From NCBI RefSeq assembly GCF_963555915.1, contig NZ_CAUVXL010000244.1:1-10911 (forward strand): a DNA stretch of 10,911 bases, written 5' to 3'. Made by a program: the position numbers and the translations under genes. This document shows positions 5,946 to 10,911 of this stretch, in pieces (position 1 is the stretch's first letter; the number at the start of each line of letters is the position of its first letter). The notes under the pieces were generated by a model. That model made no database searches, was not told the DNA's origin, and saw nothing but the letters and a program-made list of their open reading frames with translations. This DNA comes from Protofrankia sp963555915. GTDB lineage: Bacteria > Actinomycetota > Actinomycetes > Frankiales > Frankiaceae.

Positions 5946-6183
5946 GGGCTTCTGTCGGTGTATTGGTCGAGGTGGGCGAGACGGCCGACGACCAGGCCCG
6001 CACCGACGGGGGCGCGGTCCTGGTCGTCGAGCTCGCCGGCGCAGGCCGGTTCGCTTCCCACTGGCTGGACCCAACGGGCCTGGTCTCGTACGGCTACGGC
6101 GGGACCCGCCCCAGCGCTACGTGGAGGCGGTGGTCGAGGCGCTCGCCACCGCCACGCAGGCATCAACGCGATGGGTGACATAA
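5946..6183 (+). pseudogene. Frameshifted coding remnant of unknown family
   Basis: One frame reads V-L-V-E-V-G-E-T-A-D-D-Q-A-R, then A-V-L-V-V-E-L-A-G-A-G-R-F-A-S-H-W-L-D-P-T-G up to S-Y-G-Y-G-G-T-R-P at about 6110. There sense is lost in that frame, and the next frame continues Q-R-Y-V-E-A-V-V-E-A-L-A-T-A-T to TAA 6181-6183. The change equals the loss of one base (or gain of two) at about 6106-6112. No start codon with a ribosome binding site is evident. A small alpha/beta protein about 78 residues long is implied; function unknown. Confidence 0.45.
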
Positions 6184-6467
6184 ACGCTGTTGATCAATCT
6201 CGGTGGGGCGGCCTGCGGATATGCCGTCCTCGACAAACTGCCGGTAGCCCCGCTATCCCGCCGCGCTGAAAGACGGACCTGCCGAGCGCCGACCCTGGGA
6301 CCTTCCAGGTTCCGCTCACGGGACCTACCGGCCAGGATCCTCTTGACGGGGCGCTCGACCGATGGAAGCAGGGCCGGTCGAACGCGATGTTCTGACCTCA
6401 GGGTGCCACGGTTGGCGTGACGCCGGGTCCGTAGAAGGGTCATATGCACGGAGGAGGGATCGACGGC

Positions 6468-6938
6468 GTGAGACGGACGATCGGGTTACTGTTCGTGATG
6501 GTGGTCCTTGCGGCGGGAGTGCTGGTCGCGGCGCCGGCAGCGCAGGCAGCGCAGGCCGCAGATTCTGTCTACGTCTACCGGAACCAGGGCACCGGCCAGT
6601 GCCTCCTCGATAGCAACATCCGCGGCTTAGTGGCAGATACCTGTTACGGGTCCGACGATCAACGCTGGGTCGTTCACCCGTGGGGGGACGGCACAGTCCG
6701 CCTGGGGAACGTCGGCACCGGACGTTGCATAAACGACAGCTTCAGTATCGGCAGCATCTCATCAGAGGCGTGCAACAGCAGCGAAAACCAGAGCTGGTGG
6801 GTCGTGTACTGGGCCGACAAGACCCGCAGATTCCAGAACCAGGCCACCGGCCATTGCCTTGACCAGACCTTAGACGGCGGCCTCCGCACATGGGAGTGCA
6901 ACAGCGGCAAGAACCAGAGCTGGTACAACCACATGTAG
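6468..6938 (+). CDS. Secreted single-domain ricin-type (R-type, CBM13-like) lectin
   Basis: 156 residues from GTG 6468, preceded at ten bases by AGGAGG (6452-6457). An ATG at 6444 would add eight residues but gives a poorer signal peptide. Residues 1-30 are a Sec signal: R-R, then a hydrophobic run 5-22, then A-A-Q-A sites, with cleavage near 27/28 or 30/31. The mature part is one beta-trefoil of about 125 residues with all three Q-x-W motifs: Q65-R-W, Q108-S-W and Q150-S-W. Each lobe has a Cys pair (45/59, 87/102, 130/144), implying three disulfides. Family members bind galactose- or xylan-type glycans. No enzyme domain is attached, so this is a free extracellular lectin; the ligand is unknown. 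The preceding 6184-6440 shows no gene. Confidence 0.88.
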   Translation: MRRTIGLLFVMVVLAAGVLVAAPAAQAAQAADSVYVYRNQGTGQCLLDSNIRGLVADTCYGSDDQRWVVHPWGDGTVRLGNVGTGRCINDSFSIGSISSEACNSSENQSWWVVYWADKTRRFQNQATGHCLDQTLDGGLRTWECNSGKNQSWYNHM

Positions 6939-6968
6939 CCGAGCGGGCTGCGTGGAACGAGGACGCGA

Positions 6969-7055
6969 GGAAGTTACGCTTCACCCTGCGGGTACGCCCT
7001 CTACCTGGACGATGGTCCTTAGACAAGACCATCGTCCAGGTAGAGGGAAACTTCC
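6969..7055. repeat. Nested inverted repeats with a perfect 21-bp stem downstream of the lectin gene
   Basis: The core arms at 6997-7017 and 7027-7047 are perfect 21-bp complements around a 9-base loop; each begins or ends in CCCTCTACCTGG or its complement. Outside them, GGAAGTT (6969-6975) and AACTTCC (7049-7055) form a further 7-bp stem. On the left between outer and inner stems lies a mini-hairpin ACCC-TGC-GGGT. The whole could fold as a three-way junction in RNA or cruciform DNA. It begins 31 bases after the lectin stop and may serve as its terminator, but it is much longer than needed and lacks a T-tract. The rest of 7056-7265 has only a 6-bp hairpin (CACGGC 7214-7219 with GCCGTG 7224-7229). 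Confidence 0.8.
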
Positions 7056-7266
7056 ATTTCCGCGGCGCGCTCTCGCGATCAGGCCTACTGAAAGGCCCTG
7101 GGCTAATGGACTCGATGTCATGTGATCGATGAGAGCGGCGGCCGCCGGTAGGCGGGGGTCACCGCCGGGATGCGGGGTGAAACCAGGCCAGGTGGCCCCG
7201 GATCCCGTCCCGCCACGGCTGCCGCCGTGACACACTGATGTGCGATCATCTTCCAGTGCCATGGCT

Positions 7267-7272
7267 AAGGAG
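7267..7272 (+). promoter_or_regulatory. Ribosome binding site of the FHA gene
   Basis: AAGGAG ends five bases before GTG 7278, fixing the start of the FHA protein. Confidence 0.75.
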
Positions 7273-7277
7273 TCGGT

Positions 7278-8114
7278 GTGAACACGGTCCTGGTACAGGT
7301 TCCCCAAGACCCGACGGCCAATCATGTATTAGCCCCGTCACCCCTGGTACGCGAACTCGGATCGGGCGAGGAAGCGATATTCGGGCGGGGCGGGCGGGGT
7401 CATCCTGTGGACATCGAACTCAGCCACCCAGGCGTGTCCCGAACGGCCGGCCGCGTCCGGGCGACCGAGGACTTCTGGACAATCAGCAACCTCTCGCCCG
7501 ACCGAACCTACGTGGTCGAGAATCCCGAGGGTGGCGGCGAGTTTGTCAAGGTCGCGCCACGACGGCTGGACATGCCGGTGCCGTTCGAGTTTTCTCGTGT
7601 CGTCCTTCCAGCGGGTGTTACCCGGGTCAGTTTCCTTGTCTTCGCGCATCAGCACACATACCTCGACCAGACGCCCATCGCGCCGGCCGGACCGGATGCG
7701 ACGACCTCGGCCTATCCACTCGACCAGACCACCAAGTACTTCCTGGTTCTCGTGGCGTTGTGCGAACCTCGGCTTCGCGACGGCGCGTCGGCGGTCATCC
7801 CATCAGTACCTGATGTCGTCCGCCGGCTGGCAAAGCACCCCGACTGCGGCGATCTCAGCCGCAGCGCCGTGGGCTTCCACATCGACTACCTCGCCCGCAC
7901 CAAGCTTAGGATCCGCAGACCTTCAGCCGACGTCCCCGGTGCTCGGGCGGACTGGCAGCGAGCGGCGTTGGTGTCCCTCGCGCTGCGTTTTGACCTCGTG
8001 CGCGTCGAGCACGTCGCGCTGCTTGACCAAGGCTTGCCCGCCGCACTCGTCCAGCGCGCGATCGCCTCGCCATCGCTCCGGGTCAGCCCGTCTGGCCTCG
8101 CGGTCGGTACCTGA
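7278..8114 (+). CDS. FHA-domain protein with C-terminal winged-helix-like region
   Basis: 278 residues, no membrane segment, probably cytoplasmic. Residues about 25-105 look like a forkhead-associated domain, a phosphothreonine reader: F35-G-R-G for the GR motif, D-I-E-L (45-48), V-S-R-T-A (53-57) for S-R-x-H, and F-W-T-I-S-N-L (66-72). The His of S-R-x-H is Ala57 and the usual Asn of the N-G-T loop is not obvious, so phosphate binding may be altered. Residues 148-250 begin Y-F-L-V-L-V-A-L-C-E-P-R-L and contain S-V-P-D-V-V-R-R-L (176-184), then S-A-V-G-F-H-I-D-Y-L (196-205), the shape of a winged helix-turn-helix. The gene runs tail-to-tail into the kinase gene and overlaps its end by 32 bp, making it a likely kinase partner. 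Confidence 0.75.
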   Translation: MNTVLVQVPQDPTANHVLAPSPLVRELGSGEEAIFGRGGRGHPVDIELSHPGVSRTAGRVRATEDFWTISNLSPDRTYVVENPEGGGEFVKVAPRRLDMPVPFEFSRVVLPAGVTRVSFLVFAHQHTYLDQTPIAPAGPDATTSAYPLDQTTKYFLVLVALCEPRLRDGASAVIPSVPDVVRRLAKHPDCGDLSRSAVGFHIDYLARTKLRIRRPSADVPGARADWQRAALVSLALRFDLVRVEHVALLDQGLPAALVQRAIASPSLRVSPSGLAVGT

Positions 8115-9921
8115 CTAGGTTCTGAGCCACCCGCTCGGTGTATTTCACCCAACGAGCGGGGATCCCTCCCGCATTGCGGACGCTGTCCGCGGAGGACCGG
8201 TAGGCAGCCGCCAGCAGAAGCTCGGGAGTGCCCGGAACCTCTTCGAGTTGTGGGGCGAGAACGCATAGATAGCGCCCTACGGCGGGGATCGATTCCTCCG
8301 GCGAGAACGGCGGCTTGGGCGTCACGCTGCGCTGACCGGGCGGGAGGTAGTATTGAAGCACCTGTGGTGTCCAACGAGCTATACCGTATTCGTCACGAGC
8401 GGGGTCACTCAGATTCGGGTCGAAGCCGCTCTCCGCCTCGAGCATCGCCGCGACCAGTGCGGGGCTGATATGCGGGTCGTCGCATATGGTGCCGGCCTGG
8501 ATGATCAGGCGGTAGTACTCGGCTGCTATTCCGGCCTCGGTATTGAGCCAGCGCGCCACGTCCGTACCGCCGCTCTCGGTGGCCGCCGACGGCGGCCTGG
8601 TGCCGAGGGGAGTGGGCTGTTCGCCTCCGGGCAAGATAACCATTGTGATCGTGGTTGCCGCCGCTGCCGACAGGAGCAAACCAGCAGCACCCACCGTGAC
8701 CCTCATGCGGGGTCTTCGTCGCGATGGTCCAGGTGAAACGGTCCCGTGGCGGTCAGTCCCATGTATTTCAGGCAGCTGCGTATCCGGTAGCGACGTGCCC
8801 GACTGACCCTCGGTCGGCGATGGCGCGGTGCCAGCAATGGTGGCCGCGATCGCGGGGCCGGGCGCCGGTGACGCATCCGCATCAGGTGATCCACCGGTTT
8901 CGGCGAGCCGCCTCGCCCGCCCGAGCAGGTCCTCCGCGGTGTGACGGCGTCGCGTTTCGTGGTCCTGTGCGAGACAGTCCGCCACGAACGCACGCCAGCC
9001 GGGCGAGATTTCGGGAGCGAGCGACAGGCCGCAGCGGCCCGCGACATACTCCGATACCGCCGCGACCCGCGCGCGGACCGTCGGACCTGGGAAGGGATGA
9101 CGGCCAGCAAGCAGGATGTGCGCAGTGACCCCGAGCGCCCAGACATCCAGCGTGGTACGGACCGCTGCGCCACGCTCGGTCAGCGGTACGGCGAAGCGTT
9201 CGGCGGGGGCGTAGTCCAGCGAGCCGTATCGCGGCAGGTAGCCATGAGTTCCGTCGAGTTCGGCGGCCAGACCGAAGTCGGACAGTTGAATTGACCCGTC
9301 CGCCATCCGCAAGATGTTCGCCGGCTTGAGATCGCCGTGGATCCACTCTCGAGAATGAAGGAACGCAATTCCTTCGCACACCTGTACGATCAGGCGCTCG
9401 GCGTCTGGGACCGGCCCATGCGAACGACGTACCAGGTCATCGAGGCTTTCGTCGGCCATGTCCATCACGAGCACAGTCGCGCCGTCCAGATCGGGCCGGT
9501 CCGCTTCATCGACGGTCAGCGCCTGGTAAAGCCGGACGAGGCGAGGATGACGCAGCCTGCGGTGGAGCTCGGTTTCGCGAGTGACCATCGCCTTCACGTG
9601 CGCGAGCTGCCGGACGGAAAGCGTACCGGTCGGAATGAACTTCAGCGCCGCTTGCGTGGGCAGTCCGGCGGTATCAGGGGTATCAGGCGCGCGAGATGCA
9701 CCAGATGCGGCGGGGGTTTCCTGGGCGTCAGTGCCAGCGACGGCAACGCTCGCTTCGGCCACGGGGCCGTCCGGTGCTGCCAGTTCGCCGCGGTAGACAC
9801 TGCCCCAGCTTCCGCTGGCGACCGGCTCCACCACGCGCCAAGTATCAACTCGGTAGCCTCGGGGCACGCTCACTGCCCAGCCAACGGTGTCGTCCACTGC
9901 CCAGCCAACGGTTTCGTCCAT
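8083..9921 (-). CDS. Transmembrane Ser/Thr protein kinase with extracytoplasmic lytic-transglycosylase-like domain
   Basis: 612 residues from ATG 9921, preceded at nine bases by GGAG; a GTG at 9990 would add 23 unlikely residues. Kinase domain about 23-340: glycine loop A-S-G-S-W-G-S-V-Y (35-43), K94 in A-A-L-K, E116, catalytic loop H195-G-D-L-K-P-A-N, D215-F-G, P-A-E241 in place of A-P-E. The loop is H-G-D, not H-R-D (non-RD type). A low-complexity Ala/Pro/Thr linker (341-404) leads to one membrane helix (407-430). Residues 455-612 outside the membrane match SLT/goose-lysozyme-like transglycosylases: I-S-P-A-L-V-A-A-M-L-E-A-E497-S-G-F-D-P with putative catalytic E497, Y-G-I-A-R-W-T-P (512-519), and A-A-Y-R-S-S-A-D-S-V-R-N-A-G-G-I-P. 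It probably senses or trims peptidoglycan and phosphorylates cytoplasmic targets such as the adjacent FHA protein. Confidence 0.85.
   Translation of the reverse strand: MDETVGWAVDDTVGWAVSVPRGYRVDTWRVVEPVASGSWGSVYRGELAAPDGPVAEASVAVAGTDAQETPAASGASRAPDTPDTAGLPTQAALKFIPTGTLSVRQLAHVKAMVTRETELHRRLRHPRLVRLYQALTVDEADRPDLDGATVLVMDMADESLDDLVRRSHGPVPDAERLIVQVCEGIAFLHSREWIHGDLKPANILRMADGSIQLSDFGLAAELDGTHGYLPRYGSLDYAPAERFAVPLTERGAAVRTTLDVWALGVTAHILLAGRHPFPGPTVRARVAAVSEYVAGRCGLSLAPEISPGWRAFVADCLAQDHETRRRHTAEDLLGRARRLAETGGSPDADASPAPGPAIAATIAGTAPSPTEGQSGTSLPDTQLPEIHGTDRHGTVSPGPSRRRPRMRVTVGAAGLLLSAAAATTITMVILPGGEQPTPLGTRPPSAATESGGTDVARWLNTEAGIAAEYYRLIIQAGTICDDPHISPALVAAMLEAESGFDPNLSDPARDEYGIARWTPQVLQYYLPPGQRSVTPKPPFSPEESIPAVGRYLCVLAPQLEEVPGTPELLLAAAYRSSADSVRNAGGIPARWVKYTERVAQNLVRYRPRGQTG
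9871..9918 (-). repeat. In-frame 24-bp tandem duplication at the start of the kinase gene
   Basis: Units 9871-9894 and 9895-9918 differ at one base. They encode D-E-T-V-G-W-A-V and D-D-T-V-G-W-A-V, residues 2-17, directly after the initiator Met and before the kinase domain. Confidence 0.9.
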
Positions 9922-10096
9922 TCGCCCATGCTCCGAATCTCGAAGGCCAAAAAAGCAGCTCAACGGCTTGTCAGGCACTCGCGTCCACACTGCGTTAGGC
10001 GCTTCGCTCGGCCACCCACAATCTGGCCAATCCTAGCCTCGGCTATTCACGCCAATTACTGTTGATCTAATCGGTCGTGGCGGGCCGGGAACGGAA

Positions 10097-10164
10097 AAGT
10101 GCCTCTGAGCTGGGACGATACGGGTGTCTGAAGTCCATGTCGTCAACGGAATCAAGAGGCACTT
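10097..10164 (+). repeat. 10-bp inverted repeat straddling the transposase start codon
   Basis: AAGTGCCTCT (10097-10106) and AGAGGCACTT (10155-10164) are perfect complements. The left arm lies near the element's end and the right arm in the first codons of the transposase, with the ATG at 10137 in the loop. An RNA hairpin here would mask translation only in transcripts entering from outside, as known for IS10 and IS50. Confidence 0.65.
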
Positions 10165-10911
10165 CTCAGGCGAAGTCTACGGGCTGGTCGAAGGGGCTGC
10201 CGGTCGCGGTCGGCGGCGCCGGCGGGCACCCGCCAGTTCCCCACGCACGATCGGGGCCGGGTGCTGACCGACGTGGCGGTGGCGGTGGCCGGGATCTGGG
10301 GAACACAGTGGTGATCCGGCCCCGGCCGGGTCGGGCGGGCGCGAACACCGCGGCCGACAACATCGCCGTCCTCGACGAGGCGATCACCCAGATCCCCGAA
10401 CCGTACCGTGACGATCTGCTGTCACTGTTCGAACAGCACGAGGGCTTCCGCTTCCAGGTCACCGCCACCAACCTGCCCACCGGACGGATCCCGTTCCTGG
10501 AGGCCTGCCACCGCGTCCAGGCCCGGGTGGAATCCCGTATCCGCTGCGGCAAGGACACCGGCCTGCGCTGGCTCCCATCCCACAAATTCACGATCAGCAG
10601 CGTGTGGTGCGTCGCCGTCGGTATGGCCTGCGACCTGCTGGCCTGGCCGGCCCTCCTCGGCCTGGACGGTGAGCTGGCGAAAGCCGAACCCGAAACCGTC
10701 CGCTACCGGCTGCTGCACACCGCCGGACGGATCATCCACGGCCAGCCCCGCCGCCGGCTCCGCATCCCCGAAACCCGGCGCTGGGCCGACGCCCTGGCCA
10801 CCGCCTTCACCCGCATCCAGGCCCTGCCCGCCCCCGACCGACACACCCCCACCGCCCCGACGAGACGAAAGGACCGCTTCCGGCCCGTCGAGCCGGCGCC
10901 CACCCGGCCCG
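10137..10911 (+). pseudogene. IS1380-family transposase, internally deleted and cut by the window edge
   Basis: From ATG 10137 the N-terminus reads M-S-S-T-E-S-R-G-T-S then W-S-K-G-L-P-V-A-V. At 10252-10290 the family segment R-G-R-V-L-T-D-V-A-V-A-V-A appears one frame over. From about 10302 the first frame resumes with V-I-R-P-R-P-G-R-A-G-A-N-T-A-A-D-N, then jumps to the C-terminal half: F-R-F-Q-V-T-A-T-N, R-V-Q-A-R-V-E-S-R-I-R-C-G-K-D-T-G-L (third catalytic acid at 10530-10532), then D-L-L-A-W. The segments that hold the first two catalytic Asp are missing, through at least two deletions. The frame stays open to the right edge. DDE catalysis is impossible; the copy may still be a substrate for a full-length relative. 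Confidence 0.8.

Larger units (their letters stand above)
10081..10911 (+). mobile_element. Left part of a degenerate IS1380-family insertion sequence
   Basis: The left end lies at roughly 10081-10092 (GGGCCGGGAACGGAAAAGTG region); the exact base cannot be set because the right end is outside the window. It inserted about 160 bp upstream of the kinase start, in a relatively A/T-rich intergenic stretch (9990-10075), so it may separate the kinase from whatever lay upstream. The boundary is inferred from the transposase position and the short repeats near it. Confidence 0.6.

Noticed and set aside
9922..9990. Longer kinase form starting at GTG 9990
   Set aside because: The added 23 residues are not typical of kinases, whereas ATG 9921 has GGAG at a good distance.
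9337..10065. Plus-strand open frame of 242 codons
   Set aside because: Antisense to the N-terminal kinase domain; no motif and no ribosome binding site.
10422..10844. Minus-strand frame of 140 codons at the right end
   Set aside because: Antisense to the conserved C-terminal part of the transposase.
1..10911. tRNA, rRNA or CRISPR array
   Set aside because: No cloverleaf, ribosomal or regularly spaced repeat pattern was found on either strand.

Overview
The window is high-GC DNA with the codon pattern of a filamentous actinomycete. The GTG starts, 4-bp overlapping genes, menaquinone methyltransferase, Ser/Thr kinase with an FHA-protein neighbour, and decayed integrase and transposase copies all fit an actinobacterium. 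Frankia or a related Frankiales/Streptomyces-type genome is my guess, inferred from style of content and not from a diagnostic marker.

Layout. Bases 1-28 may hold the first codons of a leftward gene, preceded by a 10-bp hairpin. A housekeeping block follows: a rightward dienelactone-hydrolase-family gene (317-1036) converges, across a small hairpin, on a leftward two-gene unit. That unit is an adenosine-deaminase-family enzyme (2940-1867) translationally coupled by a GTGA overlap to demethylmenaquinone methyltransferase menG (1870-1103). Bases 2941-4440 are a graveyard: a LuxR-type HTH tail, a methyltransferase that loses its 3' half at about 3672, the C-terminal end of a tyrosine recombinase joined there in opposite orientation, and the N-terminal piece of an HNH endonuclease.

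Within this debris sits an intact three-gene operon (4474-5629): a RelE/ParE (Gp49/HigB-like) toxin, an XRE-type (HigA-like) antitoxin and a third protein of unknown function. They are joined by two successive ATGA overlaps and preceded by a perfect palindromic operator/promoter. Bases 5630-6183 contain degraded, frameshifted coding pieces. A small secreted three-lobed ricin-type (R-type) lectin follows at 6468-6938. About 30 bases beyond its stop begins an elaborate nested inverted repeat containing a perfect 21-bp stem.

The most interesting region is 7278-9921. An FHA-domain protein with a C-terminal winged-helix-like region runs tail-to-tail into, and overlaps by 32 bp, a leftward transmembrane Ser/Thr kinase. 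The kinase's extracytoplasmic part looks like a lytic transglycosylase (SLT/lysozyme-like) domain. The pair suggests a cell-wall-sensing phosphorelay from peptidoglycan to DNA-binding output; this is inference from domain content. The window ends in an internally deleted IS1380-family transposase (10137 to the right edge) with an inverted repeat straddling its start codon.
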